A stretch of DNA of 64,000 nt from Alkalibaculum bacchi. Its GTDB lineage: Bacteria > Bacillota > Clostridia > Eubacteriales > Alkalibacteraceae. Each line of letters starts with the position of its first letter. The first letter of the stretch is position 1. Below the pieces are notes generated by a model. The model did no database searches and was not told the origin of the DNA. It saw nothing but the letters and a program-made list of their open reading frames with translations. The DNA lies in the NCBI RefSeq assembly GCF_937875145.1, contig NZ_CALNCS010000005.1, forward strand, positions 1-64,000, read 5' to 3'. The position numbers were made by a program, and so were the translations under genes. Shown piece by piece: positions 53,838 to 62,947 of the stretch.

Positions 53838-54896
53838 CTAGTTTGAAGATAAATACTTAGCCTTTAAAGCATTGTGCTCTGTTAAAGTTTTAGAATAATA
53901 CGTCTTACCGTCACCATATATATCGGATAAAAAATAGAAGTAACTGTGTTCTTTGGGAAAAAGGCAAGCTTCAATAGACTTATGTCCAGGATTGTTACCC
54001 GGGCCTATAGGAATCCCTGTAATCTGATAAGTATTATAGGGAGAGTCTACGCGAATATCATTATGAGTGTATACTTCCTTGTGTACACCTAAAGCCATTT
54101 CAAGTGTAGCGCAGCTTTCTAATCTCATATTGTTTTTTAGTCGATTATGAAAGACACCTGCAATAAGTGGGCGATCTTCGTCCCACTTAGCCTCATATTC
54201 AACAATAGAAGCCAAAGTGAGTATTTCATGTACAGAAGAGTTTTGAGCATCTATATGATCTGAATAAGGTAAAATCATTTGCTCCATTCTTTGAATTAGT
54301 TTTAATGCAATATCTTGAGGAGGAGTATTCTTATCTTTTATATAATAAGTATCCGGAAATAAGTATCCATTTAGTGGATAGGATATACCAGGATTTTTAA
54401 TCTCTTCCGTTATAAAATCAAATTCATTAATAATTTGGTCTATAAAGTCAGGTTCGTTCCATGCTTGAATAATCTGTTCCTTCGTAAAGTCTGTATGATG
54501 AGATAAGATCTCTGCCATTTCTACTAATGTTTTGCCCTCTGGAAAAGTTACTTTAATATCTCTTTGATCAGAATCTCCAATTGACAATTTGTGTGCAATG
54601 TTTTTAGCATTCATAGTAGTTTTTAGATTGTAATTGCCTGCTTTAAAATTATCTATATGATTTAATCGAAGGTGGAGTTTAAAGGCCAACACACTTCGAA
54701 TATAATCTTGCTCTTTTAGATTGCGCGCAATTTTATCCATATTTGTTCCAGATTTTACTTCAAAGAAAGAATCCCCTACTGCATGATTAGTAGGGGAGAG
54801 GAGAAAAACATAGGTAAGCACTAACAGCTCAATAAACAAGAGAATAGCAATAATAAATAATATTCTTTTTCTTAAAATCATCTTCTCGCACCCCAT
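53838..54896 (-). CDS. mltG: Endolytic transglycosylase MltG
   Basis: This membrane-anchored enzyme cleaves nascent peptidoglycan glycan strands. The 352-aa protein has one N-terminal TM (about 10-30), a LysM-like subdomain, and the YceG catalytic region with ASIVEYEAKWDEDRPLIAGVFHNRLKN (split here as ASIVEYEAKW and GVFHNRLKNNMRLES); the catalytic Glu is in VEYEA. ATG 54896 is favoured by AGGAGT. It stands alone. Confidence 0.93.
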   Translation of the reverse strand: MGCEKMILRKRILFIIAILLFIELLVLTYVFLLSPTNHAVGDSFFEVKSGTNMDKIARNLKEQDYIRSVLAFKLHLRLNHIDNFKAGNYNLKTTMNAKNIAHKLSIGDSDQRDIKVTFPEGKTLVEMAEILSHHTDFTKEQIIQAWNEPDFIDQIINEFDFITEEIKNPGISYPLNGYLFPDTYYIKDKNTPPQDIALKLIQRMEQMILPYSDHIDAQNSSVHEILTLASIVEYEAKWDEDRPLIAGVFHNRLKNNMRLESCATLEMALGVHKEVYTHNDIRVDSPYNTYQITGIPIGPGNNPGHKSIEACLFPKEHSYFYFLSDIYGDGKTYYSKTLTEHNALKAKYLSSN

Positions 54897-55044
54897 TATT
54901 ACTCCTATTATCTCTATAACAACATGGAAATATACCAGTTGAGAAGAAAAAACATAATAGCGGAAAGCTGAATGTGGAAAGCGGAACTTTTTAAATAATT
55001 AAACAGATGCAATGAAGAATTGTTCAACTATCGTTTAACTACCG

Positions 55045-55518
55045 TCACCCATTGTTCGGCCATTGCTCACATAAGTTGACCATTTCAATTGCCGTAGTAG
55101 CGGCATCATAGCCTTTGTTTCCTGACTTTGTACCTGCTCTTTCTATGGCTTGCTCAATATTTTCTGTTGTTAGGATGCCAAAAATAATGGGTAAGCCTAA
55201 TTCTAGAGACGTATGAGCAATTCCCTTTGTAGCCTCACCTGCAACTAAATCGTAGTGAGAAGTGGACCCCCTAATGACCGCACCTAAACAAATCACTGCA
55301 TCGTATTTTTTTGTTGCAGCCATTTTTTTAGCTACTAAAGGGATTTCAAAGGCGCCAGGCACCCATGCAATCTCAATTTCATCCTCTTGTACACCATGCC
55401 TTTTTAATCCGTCTATAGCTCCTGAGAGCAATTTGCTTCCGATAAATTCATTAAATCGACCCACGATAATACCATACTTTTTTCCTTTTGAAATCAATTT
55501 TCCTTCATATACTTTCAT
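55045..55518 (-). CDS. ribH: 6,7-dimethyl-8-ribityllumazine synthase
   Basis: The 157-aa enzyme joins the 3,4-dihydroxy-2-butanone phosphate and the pyrimidine in riboflavin synthesis. It has [32 protein letters not shown] and the active [16 protein letters not shown] with its His. It is the last gene of the rib operon. Its C-terminus (CEQWPNNG) and stop are encoded by an 11-bp AACnnnnGTT repeat. Confidence 0.95.
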   Translation of the reverse strand: MKVYEGKLISKGKKYGIIVGRFNEFIGSKLLSGAIDGLKRHGVQEDEIEIAWVPGAFEIPLVAKKMAATKKYDAVICLGAVIRGSTSHYDLVAGEATKGIAHTSLELGLPIIFGILTTENIEQAIERAGTKSGNKGYDAATTAIEMVNLCEQWPNNG

Positions 55519-55535
55519 TTTTCATTCCTCCTATT

Positions 55536-56744
55536 TTAATAATGGGTAATATGGCCCATTTTTTCTTGTTTTGTCATGAGATAAGCTTCGTTCTTGATAT
55601 TTGCTTCTATTTGTATCGGCACTCTTTCTACGATGTCCATACCGTACAAAGAGAGGTCGTAAATCTTTTGTGGATTATTAGTCATAAGCTTTATTTTCTT
55701 AATGCCTAAGTCTTGTAGAATTTGAGCGCCAACCTGATAGTCTCTCAAATCTTCAGGAAATCCTAGTGCAAGATTTGCTTCAATGGTGTCCATACCTTGA
55801 TCTTGCAGAGTATAAGCTTTAATTTTATTTACAAGTCCGATCCCTCTACCTTCTTGATTCAAATATAAGAGTACTCCACGACCTTCTTTTTCTATATTTT
55901 TAATAGCTTGCTCTAATTGCTGACCACAATCACATTTTAATGAATGAAAAACATCCCCTGTTAAGCATTGAGAATGAACTCGTACAAGTACAGGTTTGCT
56001 ATTAGAAATATCTCCTTTGATTAAAGCTACATGTTCTAAATTTGAGTGTTTTTCTCTAAAAGCGACGATTTCAAATTCCCCGTATTTTGTAGGCATCTGA
56101 GCTCTAGCACAGTTTTCAACGATCTTTTCTTGTTTTTTTTTATACTCTATTAAGTCTGCAATCGTAATAATCTTTAAGTTGTGAATCTTTACGTACTCCA
56201 TTAATTCAGGAACTCTTGCCATAGTTCCATCATCGTTCATGATTTCGCAGATTACACCAGCAGGATAAAGTCCAGCTAATTCAGCTAAATCTACAGCTGC
56301 CTCTGTATGACCATCTCTCTTTAGAACTCCTCCATCTACCGCTGCTAAAGGAAATACATGTCCTGGGCTAGTGAAGCTTTGATTGCTAGCATCTGATTGT
56401 GTTAGCTTTATAATGGTTTTCGATCTTTCATAAGCAGAAATTCCTGTAGCGACCTCTTTAGCGTCTACTGAAACAGTAAAGGCAGTACATTTTGGGTCTG
56501 TATTGATATGTGACATTTGAGGAATTTTCAATTCTTCTAATCTTTGTTTTTTCATAGGAGTGCAAATAAGGCCTCTGCCGTATTTTGCCATGAAGTTAAT
56601 GCTTTCTGGAGTTGCTTTCTCAGCAGCGACATATAAATCCCCTTCATTTTCTCGACCTTCGTCGTCGACGATTACGATGACTTTACCCTCTTTGATATCT
56701 TCTAATGATTCTTCAATAGTGTTAAATTTGTACAATCTATACAA
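55536..56744 (-). CDS. ribBA: Bifunctional DHBP synthase / GTP cyclohydrolase II
   Basis: The 402-aa protein has the N-terminal DHBP synthase (about 1-200; [28 protein letters not shown]) and the C-terminal GTP cyclohydrolase II (about 205-400; [25 protein letters not shown] split by the zinc site). It makes both precursors of riboflavin. It lies between ribE and ribH. Confidence 0.95.
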   Translation of the reverse strand: MYRLYKFNTIEESLEDIKEGKVIVIVDDEGRENEGDLYVAAEKATPESINFMAKYGRGLICTPMKKQRLEELKIPQMSHINTDPKCTAFTVSVDAKEVATGISAYERSKTIIKLTQSDASNQSFTSPGHVFPLAAVDGGVLKRDGHTEAAVDLAELAGLYPAGVICEIMNDDGTMARVPELMEYVKIHNLKIITIADLIEYKKKQEKIVENCARAQMPTKYGEFEIVAFREKHSNLEHVALIKGDISNSKPVLVRVHSQCLTGDVFHSLKCDCGQQLEQAIKNIEKEGRGVLLYLNQEGRGIGLVNKIKAYTLQDQGMDTIEANLALGFPEDLRDYQVGAQILQDLGIKKIKLMTNNPQKIYDLSLYGMDIVERVPIQIEANIKNEAYLMTKQEKMGHITHY

Positions 56745-56802
56745 CTCCTTTTTTCTTCTTTGTTTTTATTATCTAGTCTTTTCTTGCTTATTGAAGTACA
56801 TG

Positions 56803-56940
56803 GCGGAAAGCTGAAAGCGGAAACTCGTCTCCGAGCCAGAGCAATGACCCAAACTCCTGCGTTGTCATCCTGAGCGCCAGTGAAGGATCTTTGGACCCGC
56901 GAAGCTTAGCCCTAAAGTGCTGATAGCTGAATGCTGGTGG
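56803..56940. repeat. Composite repeat between ribE and ribBA
   Basis: GCGGAAA-type heptamers, a CTCCGAG hairpin remnant, the GTCATCC...GGATCT element at 56863-56890, then GCTGATA heptamers to about 56945. It interrupts the operon by about 215 bp. Confidence 0.75.
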
Positions 56941-56960
56941 CTGGTCGCTAATTGCCGGCA

Positions 56961-57599
56961 TCAAATAAATCCATTGCTTGCTAGGAAATCCATATTTATA
57001 GTGCTATCGTTGCTGTATCTTGTAAGCTTTTCCACGTATTTTCCTATTACATCACATTCAAGATTTACTTCATCACCTATTCTTTTCCTTAGAAGGATAG
57101 TCTTTTCTTTTGTATGGGGGATGATGGACACTTTAAATACTCTATCGTCTACATATGCAACGGTTAAACTTGTACCATCAATGGCGATAGACCCTCTTTC
57201 TACGATGTATTTAAGAATGCTTTGCTGCGTTGCAATGGTAATCCACGTAGCGTTTTCTTCTTCTTTAAAATGTTGAATAATGCCTACGCCATCAATATGA
57301 CCAGAGACAATATGACCTCCAAGACGGTCGCTAGCCTTTAAAGCCCTTTCTAAATTTACGCTACTGCCAGAGCGTAGAGATTTCAGGCTGCTAGCGCGAA
57401 CGGTTTCTGGCATTACATCTACGGAAAAACGATTGTTCTGAAGATTTGTTACGGTCAAGCACACTCCATTTGTACAAATGCTATCGCCTAGTTTTACGTC
57501 TTCTAAAACAATACTAGCCTCTATAGTAATCCTGGCTGATTGACTTGTTTTTTGTATGTTTTTAACGATGCCAATTTCTTCTACTAATCCTGTAAACAT
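56961..57599 (-). CDS. ribE: Riboflavin synthase alpha chain
   Basis: The 212-aa protein has two homologous lumazine-binding repeats (MFTGLVEEIG and GGHIVSGHIDGVGII). It dismutates two lumazines into riboflavin and a pyrimidine. It starts 5 bases after the ribD stop. Its length is normal. Confidence 0.95.
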   Translation of the reverse strand: MFTGLVEEIGIVKNIQKTSQSARITIEASIVLEDVKLGDSICTNGVCLTVTNLQNNRFSVDVMPETVRASSLKSLRSGSSVNLERALKASDRLGGHIVSGHIDGVGIIQHFKEEENATWITIATQQSILKYIVERGSIAIDGTSLTVAYVDDRVFKVSIIPHTKEKTILLRKRIGDEVNLECDVIGKYVEKLTRYSNDSTINMDFLASNGFI

Positions 57600-57604
57600 G
57601 TATA

Positions 57605-58717
57605 TTACCTCCTAGGATATCCTTCTATCATAATGTCTTCGCTTACTATGGATACCTTTAAATCATCTAAAACATAAGCTTCAGATAAATGCTCTATCCC
57701 TAGGCCACCTACAGGTGTTTTTGAAAGTTTGCCGCCCACAATTTTAGGTGCTACAAAAGCAATTACCTTATCTACGATAGAGGACTCTACAGCGCTAAAA
57801 TTCAATTCAGACCCACCTTCTAATAAGATGCTGTCCATACCCATTTCTCCTAGTTGCTTCATTAAATAAGGCAGATCCACTCTATCGTTCTTTAGGGGAG
57901 TAATGATAATTTTGGCGTTTTTCTCTTTTAATGCCTTTAGTTTTTTAGAATCTGCAAGCTCTGTAGTAACAATGATGGTCTTAGCATTAGACTTAAGATT
58001 AAGAACCTTTACATTTAACGGTATGCGAGCCTTGCTGTCAACGATAACTCGTATAGGGTCCATTCCTTCTATTGCATCTAACCGAGTGGTCAGAGAGGGG
58101 TCGTCTTTTAAAATGGTTCCAATGCCCACCATAATACCAGATACCCGATGGCGAAGTTGATGAACGACGGTTCTAGAAGCTTCTCCTGTAATCCATTTTG
58201 ATTGGCCACTTGCTGTGGCAATTTTTCCGTCTAAAGTCATTGCTGTCTTCATAATGCAAAAAGGCTTTTTTGTGCTTATATACTTAATAAATATTTCATT
58301 GATCTTCATGGCTTCATCTTTTAGTATATCTGTAATAACTTCTATGCCATGTTCTCTTAACACTTGAATTCCCCTTCCTGCTACTAAAGGATTGGGATCT
58401 GTTGTGGCCACGACTACTTTGGATATTTTGTTTTTTACAATGGTCTCAGCACAAGGGGGAGTGCGTCCATAATGAGAACAAGGTTCTAGAGTCACGTACA
58501 TAGTAGAGCCTGATACATCCTCTATAGCATTTTGAAAAGCATCAATTTCAGCATGTGGTCCCCCAAGATACTTATGATAACCTTCTCCTATAATTCGCCC
58601 TTCTTTTACGATTACAGCACCAACTAGGGGGTTCGGGTTTGTATAGCCTATACCCTTCTTAGATAATTCAAGTGCTCGTTGCATATACACAGTATCTATT
58701 GAAATCACCTTCTTCAA
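57605..58717 (-). CDS. ribD: Riboflavin deaminase/reductase
   Basis: The 370-aa bifunctional protein has the zinc deaminase (HAEIDAFQNAI, EPCSHYGRTPPC) and the reductase (about 145-365). The start is unclear: the first in-frame codons (TTG 58717, GTG 58708) overlap the AAGGTGA ribosome site, while ATG 58684 would remove the conserved D-x-V-Y-M start. An ATA at 58699 has the right spacing, but a non-standard start would be needed. It is first in the rib operon, behind the FMN riboswitch. Confidence 0.92.
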   Translation of the reverse strand: MKKVISIDTVYMQRALELSKKGIGYTNPNPLVGAVIVKEGRIIGEGYHKYLGGPHAEIDAFQNAIEDVSGSTMYVTLEPCSHYGRTPPCAETIVKNKISKVVVATTDPNPLVAGRGIQVLREHGIEVITDILKDEAMKINEIFIKYISTKKPFCIMKTAMTLDGKIATASGQSKWITGEASRTVVHQLRHRVSGIMVGIGTILKDDPSLTTRLDAIEGMDPIRVIVDSKARIPLNVKVLNLKSNAKTIIVTTELADSKKLKALKEKNAKIIITPLKNDRVDLPYLMKQLGEMGMDSILLEGGSELNFSAVESSIVDKVIAFVAPKIVGGKLSKTPVGGLGIEHLSEAYVLDDLKVSIVSEDIMIEGYPRR

Positions 58718-58929
58718 AATAATTTAAAATATGTATAAAAATTACATTTGAGATAAAAAAGTAACACTGCTTTAGATAGCTTATACATTTTTGGGTTTTT
58801 CATGTAATTTTGAGATATCCTTATTGTTGCTTGTTAAGGACGTTTTCACTCATTCTGCACTTAGCCACTGCCAAGGTCGCGACGCTCGACAAATGAAAGC
58901 TAAACCTATTGCGAGCGACAATAAAAAGG

Positions 58930-59107
58930 CTTTTGTGTGCCCTCCGGAATCGATAAATCGATTCCTCCGCCGTGCCGTTCGCCAAATGAAAGCTGCGCTT
59001 TCATTACGTATATATGTAATTTCATAGCCAAATCAGCAAGCTATTTGTCTGTTACATTACATATATACTGCGTAAGCTTCGCTTTCGCCTGGCTCACTGG
59101 TTCACGC
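58930..59107 (-). repeat. Two-copy ~180-bp structured element, copy 2
   Basis: On the minus strand it starts GCGTGAAC directly after the riboswitch terminator T run. Hairpins match copy 1: GCG.AAGC/GCTT.CGC; TATATATGTAAT/ATTACATATATA; AATGAAAGC/GCTTTCATT; GGAATCGAT/ATCGATTCC. A partial extra copy of the GCTTTCATTTG unit lies at about 58885-58900. No protein is predicted. Confidence 0.8.
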
Positions 59108-59139
59108 AAAAAAGCTCTGGAATAAATATTCCAGAGCTT
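59108..59139 (-). terminator. Terminator of the FMN riboswitch
   Basis: On the minus strand AAGCTCTGGAATA pairs with TATTCCAGAGCTT and TTTTTT follows. This is the natural off-switch for the rib genes. Confidence 0.85.
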
Positions 59140-59189
59140 AAAATAGCTAAAAATCACACATAGATGACATCTATTGTGTACGCTGTGTT

Positions 59190-59300
59190 TGCCACTTCTT
59201 TCATCCAGACTTTACTGTCGGTCTTGGAATCTCACCAAGTCAACCTAAATAGGTTCGCGGACTTTACCGCCGGTCGGGAATTGCACCCTGCCCTGAAGTA
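59190..59300 (-). ncRNA. FMN riboswitch (RFN element)
   Basis: On the minus strand the sequence reads CTTCAGGGCAGGGTG, ATTCCCGACCGGCGGT, GTCCGCGA, GACTTGGTG, ATTCCAAGACCGACAGT, GTCTGGATGAAAGAAG, all RFN landmarks in order. It controls ribD-ribE-ribBA-ribH. A second hairpin (CACAATAGATG with CATCTATGTGTG, about 59154-59178) lies between it and the terminator and could be the alternative fold. Confidence 0.95.
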
Positions 59301-59370
59301 TTTATTAAGTTGAGTACAATATAACATATGGATAAATTTATGTCAATAGGAATTATGCGCTTCGCGCTTA

Positions 59371-59559
59371 TTATGGTTTGAGAATGATTTTATGATCAAC
59401 AAGTGCCATTTCAGCAATTTGTGCTTTAATGGTCTTTCGTTCACCAAATATATTTTCAAGGTAGAGATTCTCTCCTTGAGGAATAATTCGATCAACAGAT
59501 TCTAAAAGTAGAGTTTTTACACCATCGTCTTCTAATAAATACACATTTGCTTCACACAT
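59371..59559 (-). CDS. cooT: CooT-type nickel-binding protein
   Basis: The 62-aa protein begins MCEANVYL, with the Cys-2 ligand of CooT nickel-binding proteins, and has a predicted beta-rich fold. Its start overlaps the DUF3842 stop by 8 bp, so the two are translated together. CooT helps deliver nickel to CO dehydrogenase; no cooS is in this window. Confidence 0.85.
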   Translation of the reverse strand: MCEANVYLLEDDGVKTLLLESVDRIIPQGENLYLENIFGERKTIKAQIAEMALVDHKIILKP

Positions 59560-59977
59560 TTTTAGATCCTCCTAATATTTCTTTTATGATTTTTATAGCA
59601 TCTTCAATATAATGTGGCAATGGCTCGTTTACTACGCCGGCTACATGGATATTATATTTATTTAACGGAATGAATACTTTAGCTGCTTTGCTTCGAGCGA
59701 TGGCATTAGCCATTTTATCTGTTACTTCTCCCGTTAATCCGTCAGCTGCTAAAATAGCGATACTGCCAACCACTATATCAACTTCACAAACATTAACTAC
59801 AATAGGATTTTCTCCAGTGGCTCCTTCGTTTGCCCCTGCTTTTAACATAGCAGCAGTAGCCAGAGAATTGGTTCCTAATGCGATGATATGAATGTCCCGG
59901 GGTAGGGTGTTGCGCATTTTGTCGATGATTACTCGTCCAATACCGCCACCTTGACCGTCTATAACAGCAATTTTCAT
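59552..59977 (-). CDS. DUF3842 family protein
   Basis: The 141-aa protein starts KIAVIDGQGGGIGRVIIDK, a nucleotide-binding-like Rossmann motif, and contains ALGTNSLATAAMLKAGANEGATGENP. The family is uncharacterised and often sits beside CooT-like proteins. GGGAG with a spacer of 9 selects ATG 59977, not the upstream codon at 60043. A promoter and attenuator precede it. Confidence 0.85.
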   Translation of the reverse strand: MKIAVIDGQGGGIGRVIIDKMRNTLPRDIHIIALGTNSLATAAMLKAGANEGATGENPIVVNVCEVDIVVGSIAILAADGLTGEVTDKMANAIARSKAAKVFIPLNKYNIHVAGVVNEPLPHYIEDAIKIIKEILGGSKNV

Positions 59978-60021
59978 GCTAATTGTTCTCCCTTCCACAG
60001 TGGCAAAAGTTGCCATAAAAT

Positions 60022-60147
60022 AAAAAAACTCATTTTTGGGCACAGCAACTAGCCAGTCCCTTCATGAGTCTGTTTCTTCTTTGTAATTTAGTAGAATCTT
60101 CATGATTCGCTACTTATAATATAGCACGTTAAGAGAATATCAGTCAA
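60022..60147 (-). promoter_or_regulatory. Promoter and attenuator-like leader of DUF3842-cooT
   Basis: TTGACT (60142-60147) and TATATT (60118-60123) are 18 bp apart on the minus strand. The leader folds a first hairpin (GTAG-GAATC with GATTC-TAC), then a large stem closed by ACTCAT/ATGAGT around GGGACTGGCTAG...GTGCCC, ending in seven T (60022-60028). It lies 40 bases before the DUF3842 ribosome site. It is not a riboswitch I can name. Confidence 0.55.
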
Positions 60148-60159
60148 TAGCAAAATTAA

Positions 60160-60292
60160 GGTGGTAAGGTGGTCAAATATGCGACTTACGTCGCTGTGAA
60201 CAGTAAATATAGAACAATGAACAGTTAAAAATATAATTACTAAACGAAAAGTAGCATATTTGTGTTGTTCACTGTTCATTGTTCCGTGTTCG
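60160..60292. repeat. Inverted-repeat element, copy 2
   Basis: AGGTGGTN units, then AAATATGCGACTTAC (60175-60189) and a degenerate inverted arm (60249-60261), with GAACAGT and TTGTTCA-type heptamers (four units at 60265-60292). Compare 27832-27938. Confidence 0.8.
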
Positions 60293-60369
60293 TTTTTCCA
60301 ACTTTCCAACATACGAACATTCCAACTTATAGAGTTTCGCATTCCGCATTCAGCTTAGGCGAACGAACC

Positions 60370-60397
60370 AAAAAAACAGGCGTAAGCCTGTTTTTTA
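60370..60397 (-). terminator. Rubrerythrin terminator
   Basis: AAAAAACAGGC pairs with GCCTGTTTTTT, loop GTAA. The stop codon overlaps the stem's base. Confidence 0.85.
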
Positions 60398-60940
60398 GTA
60401 GTTGATTAATCTTCTTTCAAAATGTGCTCTTGCGTGATCACATACAGGGCAAATTTCTGGTGCTTCTTTTCCAATATGGATGTGTCCGCAATTTCTACAC
60501 TTCCATACTGTATATTCTTCGTCGCCAATAAATACGGTTGCCGATTCTACTCTATCCAAGAGAGCTTTGTATCTTTCTTCATGTTCTTTTTCGATTTTTA
60601 AAACGCCTTCCATTTTATCAGCGATTTCATCAAAGCCTTCTTCTCTAGCTTCTTTTGCCATTCTTTCGTACATATCAGTCCACTCGTAGTGTTCACCTTC
60701 TGCTGCGCTAACTAAGTTTTCTGCAGTTGTACCAATACCTTTTAAATATTTAAACCATAATTTTGCGTGCTCTTTTTCATTTTTAGCGGTCTCTTCAAAA
60801 ATGCCCATGATTTGTTCATAGCCTTCTTTTTTTGCAGCACTAGCAAAATAGCTGTATTTAGTATAGGCTTGCGCTTCACCAGAGAAGGCATCTCTTAAAT
60901 TTTGTTCTGTTTTTGTTCCCTTTAAATTATACTCTTTCAT
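60395..60940 (-). CDS. rbr: Rubrerythrin
   Basis: The 181-aa diiron peroxidase of anaerobes has the ferritin-like four-helix domain ([38 protein letters not shown]) and a C-terminal rubredoxin domain (CRNCGH...CPVCDHA). It reduces H2O2 with electrons from rubredoxin. It lies 48 bp after perR and is probably in its operon. Confidence 0.96.
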   Translation of the reverse strand: MKEYNLKGTKTEQNLRDAFSGEAQAYTKYSYFASAAKKEGYEQIMGIFEETAKNEKEHAKLWFKYLKGIGTTAENLVSAAEGEHYEWTDMYERMAKEAREEGFDEIADKMEGVLKIEKEHEERYKALLDRVESATVFIGDEEYTVWKCRNCGHIHIGKEAPEICPVCDHARAHFERRLINY

Positions 60941-60988
60941 TAAAAAACCTCCTAAATTGTTTTTTATAAGTAACTTGATAAAGTGATT

Positions 60989-61408
60989 CTATTCTTTTAC
61001 TTTATCAAGTTCATTATTACAAGCTCCACAAATACCTTTAAAATAAATACTTCTTTCTTTGATTTGAAAACCATTTAACTCATCTCTAAGATCGTATTCT
61101 AAGTTTACAGGAAAATCATAAATCTTTCTACAATTTTCACATTTAAAATGACCATGATTGTTTGTATCTACATCATATCTCGTTTCATTATCTTCGATAG
61201 TGACTAATTTTACCAGGCCCTTTTCTATAAAAATCTTCAAAGTATTATAGATCGTAGTCTTTGATAGAGTAGGCATTTCCTGTAAAAGAGATAGGTAAAT
61301 TTCATCTACAGTAGGATGAGTGTGATGTTTAGAAAGATACTCGTAGATTTTGATACGAGGATATGAAGGTTTTATATTTTTAGAACCTAAGTAATTTTTT
61401 AAGTCCAT
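60989..61408 (-). CDS. perR: PerR/Fur-type peroxide regulator
   Basis: The 139-aa protein has a winged helix (IKPSYPRIKIYEYLSKHH; TTIYNTLKIF) and metal ligands (HGHFKCENC, CGACNN). Its place just upstream of rubrerythrin fits a PerR that controls oxygen-defence genes. AAAGG selects ATG 61408 rather than GTG 61426. The operator TTGTAATGATTACAA lies 47 bases upstream. Its stop region forms a 12-bp hairpin with downstream DNA. Confidence 0.9.
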   Translation of the reverse strand: MDLKNYLGSKNIKPSYPRIKIYEYLSKHHTHPTVDEIYLSLLQEMPTLSKTTIYNTLKIFIEKGLVKLVTIEDNETRYDVDTNNHGHFKCENCRKIYDFPVNLEYDLRDELNGFQIKERSIYFKGICGACNNELDKVKE

Positions 61409-61454
61409 AGAATTGATACCTTTCACCCCCTACAAACATGTAATTAATTCATAT

Positions 61455-61469
61455 TTGTAATGATTACAA
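61455..61469 (-). promoter_or_regulatory. PerR/Fur-type operator
   Basis: TTGTAAT-G-ATTACAA is a perfect 7-1-7 inverted repeat, matching the per-box form TTATAATnATTATAA. It sits in the perR promoter and predicts autoregulation. Confidence 0.75.
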
Positions 61470-61504
61470 TTTATATGTTAATGTAATTATGGGGATTTGT
61501 CAAG

Positions 61505-61750
61505 CTATAATTTATTTAGTTTTTCTGATTTATTTAACTCTTCAAGATGTGAACAACCTCCAATAAAATTTTCATCAATAAAGATATAGGGGACAGTGTT
61601 CTGCCCAGTTTTTTGGTATAGTTCTCGTTTCTTTTGGCCATCGCCATCTATTATGGTTTCAGAATAAGGAATATTTTTATCATCTAATATCTCTTTTGCC
61701 CTTTTACAGTAAGGACAATAACTCCATGTATATAATTGTACTTTTGCCAT
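61505..61750 (-). CDS. Glutaredoxin
   Basis: The 81-aa thiol-disulfide protein has the active CPYC (YTWSYCPYCKRAK), TVPYIFID and GGCSHLEEL. GGAGG supports ATG 61750; upstream frame to 61780 is not used. It lies upstream of perR on the same strand and may join the oxygen/thiol group with the GshF-type ligase at 24 kb. Confidence 0.92.
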   Translation of the reverse strand: MAKVQLYTWSYCPYCKRAKEILDDKNIPYSETIIDGDGQKKRELYQKTGQNTVPYIFIDENFIGGCSHLEELNKSEKLNKL

Positions 61751-61909
61751 GAGTGACCTCCAATTATTATTTTTGTACATGTCTATATATTCTCATTTTT
61801 TCCTTTAATTAATCAATATATTAAAACTATTTAAAAATTCTATTTAAAATGCTATAATACAAACAATTATCTACAATCACCAAACATTTTACGAGAGGAT
61901 GTGGACACA

Positions 61910-62830
61910 GTGCCTATTAAAATACCAGATGGTTTACCAGCTGAGGGCATATTAGCTAAAGAGAGCATCTTTGTCATGCATGAGACGAGAGCCATATCTC
62001 AAGATATCCGACCTTTAAAAATTGTCATACTCAATTTAATGCCCACAAAAATTGTTACAGAGGCACAATTAATGAGGCTTTTAAGTAACACACCTATACA
62101 AGTGGAAGCTGTGCTCATACATCCCAAAAGTCATAAGGCGAAAAATACTCCAGAAGACCATTTGATTAACTTCTATCAGACCTTTGATGAAATTAGAAAT
62201 CAAAAATTTGATGGACTAGTGATTACGGGAGCACCTGTTGAAACAATGAGCTTTGAAGAGGTCGATTATTGGGATGAACTGACGGAAATCATGGAGTGGA
62301 GTAAGACAAATGTTTATTCTACCATGCATATATGTTGGGGAGCTCAGGCAGGATTATACTATCATTATGGAATAAAAAAATACCCTGTAGAAGAGAAAGT
62401 ATTTGGCGTGTATAAACACAGGGTCACTAAGAAAAACACCATGCTTCTTAGAGGTTTTGACGATGAATTTTACGCTCCGCATTCTAGATTTACTTATGTA
62501 AAGGAAGAAGAGGTAGAAGAAGTAGGGGATTTAGATATTGTGTCGATATCTGATCAAGCAGGGCTTTACATCATTAAATCCAAAGACCATAAATTTGTCT
62601 TTGTCATGGGACATTCGGAATACGATCCCTTAACACTAAAGGCTGAATATGATCGAGATATAGAGAAGGGTTTAAATATTAATGTACCACAAAATTACTA
62701 TCCAGAGGATAATCCTCAAAAGGAACCCATTGTAAGATGGAGATCCCACGCCAATTTATTGTTTTCGAATTGGTTAAATTACTATGTATATCAAGAAACA
62801 CCATATGATTTAGAGAGTCTTGGAAGGTAA
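61910..62830 (+). CDS. metA: Homoserine O-acetyltransferase, MetA family
   Basis: The 306-aa enzyme activates homoserine for methionine synthesis. It has [11 protein letters not shown] start, the catalytic Cys in [10 protein letters not shown] (Cys-142 from GTG 61910) and the GHSEYDP motif. Residue 111 is Glu (GAPVETM), the residue linked to acetyl-CoA use in place of succinyl-CoA. GAGAGGA is 10 bases before that GTG; GTG 61901 is less likely. metY follows after 117 bp. A GCAGAAT-type heptamer array begins just after the stop. Confidence 0.93.
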   Translation: MPIKIPDGLPAEGILAKESIFVMHETRAISQDIRPLKIVILNLMPTKIVTEAQLMRLLSNTPIQVEAVLIHPKSHKAKNTPEDHLINFYQTFDEIRNQKFDGLVITGAPVETMSFEEVDYWDELTEIMEWSKTNVYSTMHICWGAQAGLYYHYGIKKYPVEEKVFGVYKHRVTKKNTMLLRGFDDEFYAPHSRFTYVKEEEVEEVGDLDIVSISDQAGLYIIKSKDHKFVFVMGHSEYDPLTLKAEYDRDIEKGLNINVPQNYYPEDNPQKEPIVRWRSHANLLFSNWLNYYVYQETPYDLESLGR

Positions 62831-62910
62831 GCAGAATGCGGACAGCGGAACTTTTAAAGTGGGTTCCCCCCAGGCGACCTAAGTTTCAGCTGTCAGCTTT
62901 CCGCTTTCAG
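62831..62910. repeat. Heptamer arrays between metA and metY
   Basis: Three GCNGAAN units (62831-62851) and, on the opposite sense, TTTCAGC/TTTCCGC units at about 62886-62910. They fill most of the 117-bp gap, ahead of the metY ribosome site. Confidence 0.8.
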
Positions 62911-62947
62911 CAAAAATATCCGTATTATTTATAAAGGAGTGTCATTC

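Noticed and set aside
58937..59125. Short ORFs at 58937-59125 and 23461-23772 (minus) with similar peptides
   Set aside because: The similarity arises from the shared structured repeat; reading frames change across it, no ribosome site precedes them and codon use is not coding-like.
61860..61909. SAM riboswitch upstream of metA
   Set aside because: The gap between the divergent glutaredoxin gene and metA is only about 160 bp, AT-rich, and lacks S-box landmarks.
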